Positions 1 to 7,490 of a stretch of 14,936 nt of DNA are shown here, piece by piece. The position numbers and the translations under genes were made by a program. This DNA comes from Bacteroidota bacterium (lineage in GTDB: Bacteria > Bacteroidota > Bacteroidia > Bacteroidales > WCHB1-69), in assembly GCA_023392945.1 (NCBI GenBank), contig JAEWNB010000137.1, positions 1-14,936 of the forward strand, in the 5' to 3' direction. The first letter of the stretch is position 1, and each line of letters begins with the position of its first letter. The notes beneath the pieces were generated by a model. That model ran no database searches. It was not told where the DNA came from and saw nothing but the letters and a program-made list of their open reading frames with translations.

Positions 1-47
1 CGCTGAATGCGTTCGTTCAATTCTCTAATATCTACTGTTACATTCAT
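1..47 (-). CDS. N-terminus of a probable MoxR-type AAA+ ATPase (partial, runs off left edge)
   Basis: Reading the minus strand from an ATG at 47-45 gives MNVTVDIRELNERIQ and then the window ends. This matches my memory of how Bacteroidota MoxR-family ATPases begin: a short lead, a DIRxLNExIQ-like helix, and later the Walker A domain. Only about 15 residues are visible and no ATPase motif is in the window, so the family call rests on N-terminal resemblance alone. MoxR ATPases act as chaperone-like AAA+ proteins, usually beside DUF58 and von Willebrand factor A domain proteins. Those would lie to the left and cannot be seen. A second ATG at 43-41 is out of frame. Confidence 0.5.
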   Translation of the reverse strand, partial: MNVTVDIRELNERIQ

Positions 48-140
48 ATATTAATTGGTTTTGAATAAAAAATACAATTTTCATAACGACTTACTTGGCG
101 GATTGTTTTATCAACCATCAAAAAAAATTATTTCTTTATG

Positions 141-166
141 TTTTTAGGATTATTCCACCCTAAAAA
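141..166. other. Short hairpin, TTTTTAGG / CCTAAAAA
   Basis: An 8-bp perfect inverted repeat, TTTTTAGG at 141-148 and CCTAAAAA at 159-166, with a 10-base loop. The outer stem bases are A/T runs, so it could read as a weak bidirectional terminator. No gene ends next to it on either strand, so a terminator role is doubtful. It may be chance in AT-rich DNA. Confidence 0.25.
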
Positions 167-195
167 ATCAGGCAACATATTTAAATAAAAAACAA

Positions 196-203
196 TACAT
201 TTG
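196..203 (+). promoter_or_regulatory. Bacteroidota-type -7 box (TACATTTG)
   Basis: Matches TAnnTTTG, the -7 element of Bacteroidota housekeeping promoters, and is the same octamer as the box before ruvX at 896-903. No clear TTTG lies at the -33 position. It would start transcription near 207, giving the 347-796 lipoprotein mRNA a leader of about 140 bases and making the ATG at 208 nearly leaderless. Confidence 0.35.
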
Positions 204-207
204 CTGT

Positions 208-306
208 ATGAAAAATAAACATAAATTCAATTCGTAGATCAAGGGAAAAGTTGCTAAAGAAGGTGAGTACGAATACGTAATAAATATGAAAATGCTATTA
301 CAATAA
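208..306 (+). pseudogene. Possible decayed micro-ORF with in-frame TAG
   Basis: From ATG 208 the frame reads MKNKHKFNS, then TAG at 235-237, then continues in the same frame for 22 protein-like codons (IKGKVAKEGEYEYVINMKML...) to TAA at 304-306. The part after the amber codon is richer in G and in charged codons than the surrounding spacer. The frame follows a TACATTTG box by 4 bases. It could be the remnant of a roughly 32-residue peptide gene, or simply chance. No family is recognised. Confidence 0.2.
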
Positions 307-346
307 AATATTTAGATAGATACATTATAATTAATAAACAATTGAT

Positions 347-796
347 ATGAAAAAAAATACAACATTCTGGGTCATAATTTTAGCGATCCTATTTTCATTT
401 ACGGCATGTAATGAAAATACTCCCCATCAAGAAACAACGTGTGAAGGATATATTTTTGATGGAATCAATGATACCCCTATTAAAGGGGCAACAGTTAAAG
501 TAATCAGTACTCTAATCAGAAATACAGAAGTGACCTATACTGACACCAATACTATTTCTGAGGCTTTTGTATTTGAAAATGAAAAAATTTTTACTACTGA
601 TGAAAGTGGCTATTTTCAGATTTCCTTTCCAAAAAAATCAGAAAATGATGACGTCCTTTCTTATCAACTTGAATTTAACCTTCCCCAAATATATTCTTCA
701 TGTTCTAACTGTGTTTCTATCCGTTTAACCCCAGAAGATTTAGAAGATAATAAAAAAATCACCTTGGGAAGAATAGTTTTTTATCCAAAGAAATGA
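347..796 (+). CDS. Small lipoprotein with carboxypeptidase-regulatory-like (Ig-fold) domain
   Basis: A 149-residue protein starting with a lipoprotein signal: Lys-rich start, hydrophobic stretch at about residues 7-18, and lipobox FTAC with Cys21 as the lipidated residue. It is therefore predicted to be anchored in an outer or inner membrane leaflet. The segment after residue 32 (GYIFDGINDTPIKGATVKV, then an 'FTTDESGYFQISF' strand pair) has the pattern of CarboxypepD_reg-like domains, beta-sandwich modules common in Bacteroidota surface proteins. The domain is the whole mature protein; no enzyme or TonB-plug region follows. A Cys-x2-Cys pair lies near the C-terminus. Its role is unknown. It stands alone, 115 bases before ruvX. 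Confidence 0.7.
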   Translation: MKKNTTFWVIILAILFSFTACNENTPHQETTCEGYIFDGINDTPIKGATVKVISTLIRNTEVTYTDTNTISEAFVFENEKIFTTDESGYFQISFPKKSENDDVLSYQLEFNLPQIYSSCSNCVSIRLTPEDLEDNKKITLGRIVFYPKK

Positions 797-895
797 TTCT
801 TCAACAGCAGAAAGCCAGAAGCTGAGCAGGTATTACCATTAACGATTTTTAAGAAAACTCTTACCAAATCAAGATTTAAAGTCGCTAATAGTTTG

Positions 896-903
896 TACAT
901 TTG
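896..903 (+). promoter_or_regulatory. Probable ruvX operon promoter, -7 box (TACATTTG)
   Basis: A TAnnTTTG match lies only 8 bases before the TTG start of ruvX, with a weak TTTA at 875-878 near the -33 position. It would start transcription around 907-911, leaving almost no 5' leader for the ruvX-def-lipoprotein cluster. It is the last of the spacer before the first gene of the cluster. Confidence 0.45.
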
Positions 904-911
904 CAAAAATT

Positions 912-1355
912 TTGAAATTGGGAAGAATCCTGGCAATAGATTATGGGCAAAAGAGAGTCGGCTTTGCAGTTACCGATGAACTCCGCATTTGTGCCAATGG
1001 ACTTGATACAGTTCATGTCTCTAAAGCTTTTGAGTTTATTACCAATTACCTTGCAAAAGAGAAAGTGGACATTATTGTGGTTGGAGAACCCAAAAAAATG
1101 AATTTCACCGACTCAGATTCAGTAAGGTTTATCACGCCCTTTGTTAACCGTCTTAAAAAGGCTTTTCCTGAAATCGAAATTTTGAGAATGGATGAAAGAT
1201 TTACTTCTAGAATGGCATTTCAAACTATGATTGATGCCGGCTTAAAGAAAAAAGACAGACAAAATAAAGAGTTGGTTGACAAAATCAGTGCAACCATAAT
1301 TTTACAATCATTTCTTCAACAACAAGATACTATTAATCAAAGAAATAACTTATAA
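912..1355 (+). CDS. ruvX: RuvX/YqgF, Holliday junction resolvase-like / pre-16S rRNA nuclease
   Basis: A 147-residue RNase H-fold protein of the YqgF family, involved in processing the 5' end of pre-16S rRNA and proposed as a Holliday junction resolvase; it acts in the cytoplasm. Visible motifs: the DYGQKRVG loop with Asp10, the VVGEPKKMN strand-loop with Glu59, DERFTS at 94-99, and Asp123 in the VDKISA helix. Length fits the family (about 135-150). No ATG is available upstream. Start choice is between TTG at 912 and TTG at 918; the latter gives MGRILAIDYG, closer to the usual family start. Either sits just after a promoter-like box. It is 10 bases before def and probably co-transcribed with it. 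Confidence 0.93.
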   Translation: MKLGRILAIDYGQKRVGFAVTDELRICANGLDTVHVSKAFEFITNYLAKEKVDIIVVGEPKKMNFTDSDSVRFITPFVNRLKKAFPEIEILRMDERFTSRMAFQTMIDAGLKKKDRQNKELVDKISATIILQSFLQQQDTINQRNNL

Positions 1356-1365
1356 ATAATTATAA

Positions 1366-1917
1366 ATGATACTACCAATTTACGTTTTTGGACATCCTAT
1401 TTTAAGAAAAAAAGCAACTCCTATTGATTTGAATTATCCTGAACTTCAAACCCTCCTCAGCGATATGTTTGAGACTATGTATCATGACCAAGGCGTTGGT
1501 CTTGCAGCCCCTCAAATTGGCAAATCTATCAGAATCTTTGTCATTGACTCCTCTCCTTTCAAAGAAATGTATCCCGATGTTGAAATTTATAAAGGCGTTT
1601 TTATTAATCCTATTATGCTGGAGGAATTCGGAGAAGATTTTGTCTTTAATGAAGGCTGTTTGAGCTTGCCGGATATTCATGAAGAGATTACCAGAAAGTC
1701 TGAAATTAGGATCTCTTTTACGGATGAAAACGGAGTAAGCAAGACTGAACATTTCAAGGGTCTAGTTGCCAGAATTATTCAACATGAGTATGACCATTTG
1801 GAAGGGAAGCTCTTTACTGACAAGCTGACCTCTTTAAAAAAAATGATTTTAAAAAGAAAACTTACGGATATAGCCAACGGCAAGTCAAATACAAATTATA
1901 AAACAAAAAACAAATAA
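1366..1917 (+). CDS. def: Peptide deformylase
   Basis: A 183-residue metalloenzyme that removes the N-formyl group from the initiator methionine of nascent proteins at the ribosome. All three family motifs are intact: GVGLAAPQ at 43-50, EGCLS at 96-100 with metal ligand Cys98, and HEYDH at 140-144 giving the two His ligands and the catalytic Glu141. The C-terminus is a short Lys-rich tail. Length is typical of type I enzymes. It begins 10 bases after ruvX and ends 2 bases before the next gene, so the three read as one operon, an order I recall from other Bacteroidota. Confidence 0.97.
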   Translation: MILPIYVFGHPILRKKATPIDLNYPELQTLLSDMFETMYHDQGVGLAAPQIGKSIRIFVIDSSPFKEMYPDVEIYKGVFINPIMLEEFGEDFVFNEGCLSLPDIHEEITRKSEIRISFTDENGVSKTEHFKGLVARIIQHEYDHLEGKLFTDKLTSLKKMILKRKLTDIANGKSNTNYKTKNK

Positions 1918-1919
1918 AC

Positions 1920-2513
1920 ATGATGAAAAAATTATTATTTATAATATTGATAGGATTGGTTTTTGTTTCCTGTAGCGAAAAAAAGAAAAATAACACCATT
2001 GAAGATAAAGTTGTTGTTCAATCTACCTTAATGAAAACATATCAGAAAGCAGATTCTTTGAGAAAAGCAGGAATTATTGACACTGCCTTGATTAATGATT
2101 TTATAACTCAGGCGCTCTCATTTTCAGATAAATATCCTGAAGATGAAACCACTCCTGAAATATTACTGAACGCAGGTTTTTCATCCATGATCTTAGCAAA
2201 ATATGCCAATGCGACAACTCCTGACGATAATATTACCACAGTAAAATTTGCACGACAGGGAATAGACTTTTTTAATAAAATTCAAAAAGTGTATCCGGAT
2301 TATGAAGGAGTAAAATATTGCTACTACTACAGAGGTATTATCTATGATGATATTTTAAAAGATTACCAAAGTGCTAATTTTGAATATAGCGAGTTTATCA
2401 ACAAATATCCAAACGACAGCATTTCAACTAATTTACGCGACTATATTAAATTTCTTGGGAAGAGTCCTGAAGAAATTTTAAGCCAAATTGAACAAAACAA
2501 TAAGGCAAATTAG
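1920..2513 (+). CDS. TPR-like (BamD/YfiO-like) lipoprotein
   Basis: A 197-residue lipoprotein. The signal is short and hydrophobic with lipobox FVSC, Cys18 being the lipidation site (Cys17 if the second ATG at 1923 is used). The mature part is helical with repeated pairs such as 'FSDKYPEDETTPEILLNAG', 'FFNKIQKVYPDYEG' and 'YSEFINKYPND', the KYP-turn pattern of tetratricopeptide proteins like BamD. The function is unknown; TPR lipoproteins usually hold protein complexes together at the envelope. It starts 2 bases after def, and its TAG stop overlaps the stop of the convergent rnhB gene. Confidence 0.75.
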   Translation: MMKKLLFIILIGLVFVSCSEKKKNNTIEDKVVVQSTLMKTYQKADSLRKAGIIDTALINDFITQALSFSDKYPEDETTPEILLNAGFSSMILAKYANATTPDDNITTVKFARQGIDFFNKIQKVYPDYEGVKYCYYYRGIIYDDILKDYQSANFEYSEFINKYPNDSISTNLRDYIKFLGKSPEEILSQIEQNNKAN

Positions 2514-3112
2514 AAATCAAGCCTCAGTTGATTTTTAAGAGAAAAACTTTTTCGGTGATATTTCGTTTTTCCCCACTTTAACACAGCATTCTGATGCTCC
2601 GGTGTCGGATACCCTTTGTTCTTTTTCCAGTCGTAGAGAGGAAATTCAGAATCTATTTTTTCCATATAGTCATCGCGGTAGGTTTTTGCCAAAATAGAAG
2701 CTGCAGCAATGGAGAGGTATGTCGCATCTCCTTTGACAATGCATTGATGAGGAATATCTGTCTGGTTATTAAAACGATTCCCGTCAATCAGCAACAAGCC
2801 GGGTTTCATCTTAAGTTGCCGTACAGCCTCATTCATTCCCCAAAAAGTAGCATTCAGAATGTTGATTTTATCTATTTGACTCTCGGATACTGCCACAACC
2901 GAATAAGCCAGCGCATCCCGCTCTATTGCTATTCGCAATAAATCCCTTTTTTTTCTGCTTAATTGCTTGGAATCGTTAATTTCTTCATTTATATAATTCT
3001 TCGGCAAAATAACAGCTGCAACAAATAAGGGACCTGCCAAACAGCCTCTTCCCGCTTCATCGCAACCACATTCAAGTGTATTGTCGTCTAAAAAGCTATT
3101 CTTTAGAGCCAT
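2510..3112 (-). CDS. rnhB: Ribonuclease HII
   Basis: A 200-residue enzyme that cuts the RNA strand of RNA-DNA hybrids and removes single ribonucleotides from DNA. The four catalytic acids are in place: Asp18 and Glu19 in the DEAGRG motif, Asp110 in LLIDGN and Asp129 in VKGDA, followed by the SIAAASILAK helix and the GYPTPEH motif. Length is typical. Its start overlaps the end of the upstream membrane protein gene by 10 bases, so translation is probably coupled. The stop TAA (2512-2510) interlocks with the TAG of the plus-strand lipoprotein gene. Confidence 0.96.
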   Translation of the reverse strand: MALKNSFLDDNTLECGCDEAGRGCLAGPLFVAAVILPKNYINEEINDSKQLSRKKRDLLRIAIERDALAYSVVAVSESQIDKINILNATFWGMNEAVRQLKMKPGLLLIDGNRFNNQTDIPHQCIVKGDATYLSIAAASILAKTYRDDYMEKIDSEFPLYDWKKNKGYPTPEHQNAVLKWGKTKYHRKSFSLKNQLRLDF

Positions 3113-4062
3113 AAAATAATCAATAATAGCAGTAAAATAACGTCATTAAAAATCCATCTTTTCTTATTATCCTGCATCAAAGGAAAATAGATAGAAACAG
3201 GGATTAGCAAGTAGAGTAATAAATGGGGATAATGATTTCCCGACAACAGAAAGGCAAGAAACAGCACAATGGTAAGAATATTAATCGTTATCAGCCGTTT
3301 TCTCATCACAATCAATTTATTAGAAAAAGAAATTTTCAGAGAAACTATTGCATACATGAAAATGAAGACCAACAATATCAAAAAAATCAAATCTACTAAT
3401 TTAAAATCTGAAAAAAAATAACTTATTCCAAAAAAGTGAAAATCCTGAAAAGTGGGAATAATCATCAATAAATTATCAGTAAAAAAGCCATAAGAGAAAA
3501 AATAGATGATGGGGATTAATAATCCGAAAATAGCGATAAAAATATCCTTCCCTTTAGAGAACCTATTTATGACAAGCGAGAATATGACAAAAAAGAGCAA
3601 TAAGAAAGAGGTGAAATCAATAAAAAATGAAATTCCCACACAAATTCCGGAGAGAAAAACACTATTTTTAATTGAAGCCGATTCATAGTTAATATTAAGA
3701 TAAAGCAAAAATACAATGATTAAGTTAACAAAAAAGAGTGGTGAAATCTCCTGTAAAAAATTTCCAGCAATAAGATAAGCTAAGAACCATATTGACGGGA
3801 ATAAAGAGGCTGAATCTAAAAAGTTGTTTTTTTTGAAAATAAGTTGTAACATAACAACTTGAATAATCAATGACAGGATCACCACAGTTCTCAGAACTCC
3901 CGTTTGATTATATAATAATGAATATAAAAACTGATATAACGGATCCACGCCTGAAGGAACTTCCATAGTAATATTCCCGAAAATAATAAAAATGGAATAT
4001 GTAATAAGGGCGACCATTATAATCGTTTGAACAATAAGATTTTTATTGAAAAATTTATACAT
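3103..4062 (-). CDS. Polytopic membrane protein, DUF6427-like
   Basis: A 319-residue, very hydrophobic inner-membrane protein with about nine or ten predicted spans, very few charged residues, and a basic loop at about residue 250 (VMRKRLIT). The pattern of repeated Phe/Leu/Ile spans, a 'GICVGISFFIDFTSFLLLF' segment and a 'LLIPIIYFFSYGFFTD' segment resembles the DUF6427 family of Bacteroidota, which is uncharacterised; this is from memory. No catalytic motif is visible. It is the first gene of a two-gene unit with rnhB and starts about 10 bases after a TAAATTTG box on the minus strand. Confidence 0.65.
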   Translation of the reverse strand: MYKFFNKNLIVQTIIMVALITYSIFIIFGNITMEVPSGVDPLYQFLYSLLYNQTGVLRTVVILSLIIQVVMLQLIFKKNNFLDSASLFPSIWFLAYLIAGNFLQEISPLFFVNLIIVFLLYLNINYESASIKNSVFLSGICVGISFFIDFTSFLLLFFVIFSLVINRFSKGKDIFIAIFGLLIPIIYFFSYGFFTDNLLMIIPTFQDFHFFGISYFFSDFKLVDLIFLILLVFIFMYAIVSLKISFSNKLIVMRKRLITINILTIVLFLAFLLSGNHYPHLLLYLLIPVSIYFPLMQDNKKRWIFNDVILLLLLIILWL

Positions 4063-4075
4063 TATTTTTTTTGTG

Positions 4076-4083
4076 CAAATTTA
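4076..4083 (-). promoter_or_regulatory. Probable promoter for the membrane protein-rnhB unit (TAAATTTG)
   Basis: On the minus strand this octamer matches TAnnTTTG and lies 13 bases before the ATG at 4062, predicting a leader of roughly 10 bases. No clear -33 TTTG is present. It sits back-to-back with the porin promoter boxes. Confidence 0.4.
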
Positions 4084-4087
4084 CAGC

Positions 4088-4118
4088 TATTTTTGAAATG
4101 AATTATTGAATATTTTTG
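4088..4118 (+). promoter_or_regulatory. Porin promoter region with two TATTTTTG boxes
   Basis: Two identical TAnnTTTG octamers, at 4088-4095 and 4111-4118. The second one fits best as the -7 box: it would start transcription near 4122 and leave a leader of about 37 bases. In that case the TTTG at 4092-4095, part of the first box, serves as an approximate -33 element, although the spacing of 15 bases is a little short. Alternatively both boxes act as tandem promoters. Confidence 0.45.
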
Positions 4119-4158
4119 TAAATTCGCAACTTAAAAATAATGCAATCCGGCAGCACTA

Positions 4159-6060
4159 ATGATTAGAAAATCACTTATTTATATTTTCAGTATCTGGATA
4201 ATTCTGCCATCATTAATGCTTAGTGCTCAAGAAAATCAAACTCAGGTTTCGGATTCTTCCGGTGCAATCTCTCCCAGTTATATGCCTGTCTCATCCTGCA
4301 AAATTGAACCTCATTTGTTCAATCTTTTGGATTACAAAGAAGTGGATACCACCATTGATAAAACCCATTTCTTTGATCAACTGATGTTTACCGAAAATAT
4401 TTATCAAACTCTTGGAATTTTCGGTCAAGCTCACCAAAGCATCAATTTTAATTATACCCATGACAGAGGGTTTACCTATCTGCAACTTCCTTATAATTTG
4501 TATTATAGAAAACTCAAGGATCTTGATTTCTATGAAGTAAAGAGTAGTTTTACCAAGTTGGCATATACTTTTGGACTCCCCAAAGAAAACAAGTTCGATG
4601 TCACCCATGCTCAACATTTCAGAGGGGTAACGGCTATTTTCGATCTCCATTCCTATTCAAATCCCGGATATTTTCTTCATCAGAAAACCACCTTTTTTGT
4701 CGGCGATTTTCAGCTTAAATATGAAATTCCCTCTAAAATTTATGGCTTTCGGGTAGCCTATATTTTTAACAGATTTTCAAATGAAGAAAATGGCGGATTG
4801 AGTGATTTCACAGAAGATAAATCTGACATTTATGATTATAATGATTTTTTGAAACATAGTGCCGCTAATCTGCAGGGCTATTCTGTCAATTCAGAATATG
4901 CCACCGGTAAAGTCGTTTCACATGATCTTCTGTTTCAACAATATGTGAATATTTTAACCAAAAACAAACGTTATCTCGGCACTCTGACCCACACAATGCA
5001 GTATCAATATTATAAGATAAACTACTTTGATACCTCTTTGGATACTCTTTATTATAACACTTATAATTTCTCGGCTGATACCACAAACGATTCTTTACGA
5101 TATATGAGCGTTGTCAATACATTACAATGGTCAACTTTCTCTCCCTTTGAAAAATTTTCCGATAAAAAATACTTCATTCATTTTGCAGGCGGACTCATGC
5201 ATGAATACAGTGAAAATCGACTGTTCAAATATTTCGGGAATACTTTTACGCTGTTTGCCAGAACTCAAATCAGGCTCTTTTCCTTGATGGATATTTCCGG
5301 GCAGATATCCTACTCATTTCTGGGATACAATAAGAATGATGCCATTGCAAATGCTAAAGTTTCTTGGGCAATCAGCAGAAAAAAAGAACATTATGTGGGT
5401 TTTGAAGGAGCTTATTACCGAGTATCTCCGGATTATATTTTCAGTTATTATTCCGGAAATCATAACCTTTGGGATACCTCTTGGAGCAAGCAGAATATTC
5501 TGACTTTAAATGCTTTTTGGACATATAGTAAGTATAAAGTTGCCTTTAATTATTTTATGCTTCATGATTTTCTGATTTTTAACGAATCCAGCAGACCCTT
5601 CCCTATTACTAATTTTGTCAGCATTTTCCAATTAAATCTGTATGCTCCTTTCAAAATCAAAAATTTCGGATTCGATGCCAATATTTATTTACAATATTCA
5701 GACAATCAATTAATTCAAGTTCCTGTTTTTGCCGGCAAAGCTTCTACTTACTATATTTTCAAAATTTTTAAAAGCAAACTCCAGCTGCAAATCGGCATTG
5801 ACATGATGTATAACACCTCCTATTATGCTGATGCATACGACCCTGTTATTCACCAATTTTACTCCCAAAATTATTTCAAAACAGGCAATTATTTCTACCT
5901 GGATGCCAATATCTGCATTAAAGTCAAAAGAATCAATATTTTCTTCAGGGCCGGGCATGTTCTTTCAGGGCTGATGGGTTATAACTATTTTACCACTCCA
6001 TATTATCCGATGGCTGACAGAAAATTTGCAGTAGGAGTTCAATGGAGATTTTATGATTAA
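4159..6060 (+). CDS. Outer-membrane beta-barrel, putative porin
   Basis: A 633-residue protein with a Sec signal peptide (basic MIRKS, hydrophobic 7-20, likely cleavage near SAQ at about residue 24). The mature part is almost entirely alternating aromatic/polar strands typical of an outer-membrane barrel, ending in an aromatic strand, FAVGVQWRFYD, as expected for barrel-assembly recognition. The N-terminal segment ('LMFTENIYQTLGIFGQAHQS', then short strands with Tyr/Phe) resembles the Bacteroidota putative porin family (Porin_10); this is from memory. The cargo is unknown. It has its own promoter region and overlaps or abuts fumC, so it may be transcribed with the fumarase and following genes. 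There is no TonB box or plug domain, so it is not a TonB-dependent receptor. Confidence 0.75.
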   Translation: MIRKSLIYIFSIWIILPSLMLSAQENQTQVSDSSGAISPSYMPVSSCKIEPHLFNLLDYKEVDTTIDKTHFFDQLMFTENIYQTLGIFGQAHQSINFNYTHDRGFTYLQLPYNLYYRKLKDLDFYEVKSSFTKLAYTFGLPKENKFDVTHAQHFRGVTAIFDLHSYSNPGYFLHQKTTFFVGDFQLKYEIPSKIYGFRVAYIFNRFSNEENGGLSDFTEDKSDIYDYNDFLKHSAANLQGYSVNSEYATGKVVSHDLLFQQYVNILTKNKRYLGTLTHTMQYQYYKINYFDTSLDTLYYNTYNFSADTTNDSLRYMSVVNTLQWSTFSPFEKFSDKKYFIHFAGGLMHEYSENRLFKYFGNTFTLFARTQIRLFSLMDISGQISYSFLGYNKNDAIANAKVSWAISRKKEHYVGFEGAYYRVSPDYIFSYYSGNHNLWDTSWSKQNILTLNAFWTYSKYKVAFNYFMLHDFLIFNESSRPFPITNFVSIFQLNLYAPFKIKNFGFDANIYLQYSDNQLIQVPVFAGKASTYYIFKIFKSKLQLQIGIDMMYNTSYYADAYDPVIHQFYSQNYFKTGNYFYLDANICIKVKRINIFFRAGHVLSGLMGYNYFTTPYYPMADRKFAVGVQWRFYD

Positions 6061-6070
6061 TACATACACT

Positions 6071-7444
6071 ATGAAACAGAGAATCGAAAAAGATACCTTA
6101 GGCGAAATAAAAGTAAGTGAAGACAAACTCTGGGGAGCTCAAACACAACGTGCCCTTGATAATTTTGTTATCGGGGATGTGTTGATGCCTGTTGAGATTA
6201 TCAAAGGTATTGCCATAACCAAAAAAGCTGCTGCTTTTGCAAATTGTGACCTGGGATCTTTAACTGAATTTAAAAAATCTCTGATTGCTCAATGCTGTGA
6301 TGAGATTATTGCAGATAAATTAGACGACCATTTTCCGCTCAAAATTTGGCAAACCGGCTCGGGAACACAAACCAACATGAATGTAAATGAGGTTATCGCT
6401 AATCGTGCCAATATAATAGTGAATGGCGTCATTTCCGATACTAACACCGTTTTATCCCCAAATGACGATGTCAATAAATCTCAGTCAACCAATGATGTAT
6501 TCCCCACTGCCATAAGGATTGCCGTGGCAAAAATCATCCTGGAGAAAACCATTCCTGCCATTGAAAATTTTATTACCACCATATCAAATAAAGTTAAGGA
6601 ATTTGATAATATTAAGAAAATCGGTCGTACCCACTTAATGGATGCCACCCCTTTAACATTAGGAGAAGAGTTTTCCGCTTATCAATCGCAAATGGAACAC
6701 GGACTGGAATCACTCAGAACCACGCTGCCTCATTTGATGGAATTGCCCATTGGAGGCACTGCTGTTGGAAACGGTCTTAATACTCCCGCAGGTTATGATA
6801 AACTTGCATTAAAATATATTAATGAGTTTACCGGCTTACATTTCACCAATTCTCCCAATAAATTTGAATCGATGGCGAGTCACGACTCCATGGTTGAAAC
6901 ATCGGGAGCACTCAAGCGGCTTGCAGTTTCGTTGATGAAAATTGCCAATGATATCCGACTCCTTTCATCGGGACCTCGCTGTGGTATCGGGGAGATAACC
7001 ATTCCTGCCAATGAACCCGGATCCTCCATTATGCCCGGGAAAGTAAATCCGACCCAGTGTGAGGCTCTCTCAATGGTCTGCTGCCAAGTGATTGGCAATG
7101 ACGTTGCTATCAGCACAGGAGCTATTCAGGGACATTTACAACTAAATGTATTTATGCCTCTGATAGGCAACAATCTCATTCTCTCGTCACGTCTCCTTGC
7201 CGACGCTATTAACTCTTTCAACAGGAACTGTATGACAGGAATTAAGCCTAATATGGAACAGATCAGTAAACATCTCCGGAACTCCCTCATGTTAGTTACT
7301 GCTTTGAATCCTTATATCGGCTATTATAATTCAGCTAAAATTGCCCAATATGCCTTTAAGAACAACCTAACACTGAAACAGGCAGCTATCGAACTTAATC
7401 TGATGACTGAAGAAGAATTTGACAGCCGGATGAATCTGTTGTAA
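6071..7444 (+). CDS. fumC: Fumarate hydratase class II
   Basis: A 457-residue member of the fumarase/aspartase superfamily, converting fumarate and malate in the cytosol, cofactor-free. Motifs: LWGAQTQR near the N-terminus, TGSGTQTNMNVNE, the GRTHLMDATP loop with His188, and the GSSIMPGKVNP signature with Ser318/Ser319. I chose ATG 6071 over the in-frame ATG 6053 because it gives MKQRIEKDTLGEI, the usual N-terminus, and places His188 and Ser318 exactly at their E. coli FumC numbers. The 6053 start would add six residues and overlap the porin stop by 8 bases. Odd point: residue 234 is Asn (GTAVGNG) where I expect Thr. Aspartase is less likely given the N-terminal and GLNTP sequences. Confidence 0.94.
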   Translation: MKQRIEKDTLGEIKVSEDKLWGAQTQRALDNFVIGDVLMPVEIIKGIAITKKAAAFANCDLGSLTEFKKSLIAQCCDEIIADKLDDHFPLKIWQTGSGTQTNMNVNEVIANRANIIVNGVISDTNTVLSPNDDVNKSQSTNDVFPTAIRIAVAKIILEKTIPAIENFITTISNKVKEFDNIKKIGRTHLMDATPLTLGEEFSAYQSQMEHGLESLRTTLPHLMELPIGGTAVGNGLNTPAGYDKLALKYINEFTGLHFTNSPNKFESMASHDSMVETSGALKRLAVSLMKIANDIRLLSSGPRCGIGEITIPANEPGSSIMPGKVNPTQCEALSMVCCQVIGNDVAISTGAIQGHLQLNVFMPLIGNNLILSSRLLADAINSFNRNCMTGIKPNMEQISKHLRNSLMLVTALNPYIGYYNSAKIAQYAFKNNLTLKQAAIELNLMTEEEFDSRMNLL

Positions 7445-7490
7445 TCCCTTTTTCTGAAATCTGCTATTTATTCATTATAAATAACAATTT

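Larger units (their letters stand above)
48..346. other. AT-rich intergenic region between divergent genes
   Basis: This gap separates the minus-strand MoxR-like gene from the plus-strand lipoprotein gene. It holds an 8-bp hairpin (141-166), a TAnnTTTG promoter-like box (196-203) and a short plus-strand frame broken by an amber codon (208-306). On the minus strand a 16-codon frame runs from an ATG at about 179 through the hairpin (reads MLPDFLGWNNPKNIKK); it is too short to call as a gene. No RNA gene is recognisable. Confidence 0.6.

Noticed and set aside
1402..1752. 116-codon minus-strand frame inside def
   Set aside because: It is antisense to a fully conserved deformylase with all motifs intact; no recognisable protein features of its own.
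2594..2941. 115-codon plus-strand frame inside rnhB
   Set aside because: It is antisense to the rnhB catalytic core and shows no domain pattern.
4291..4650. 119-codon minus-strand frame inside the porin gene
   Set aside because: Antisense shadow of a long coding frame; no supporting promoter or domain.
6071..7444. Aspartate ammonia-lyase for the fumarase gene
   Set aside because: The N-terminus, GLNTP sequence and exact alignment of His188 and Ser318 to FumC numbering favour fumarase.
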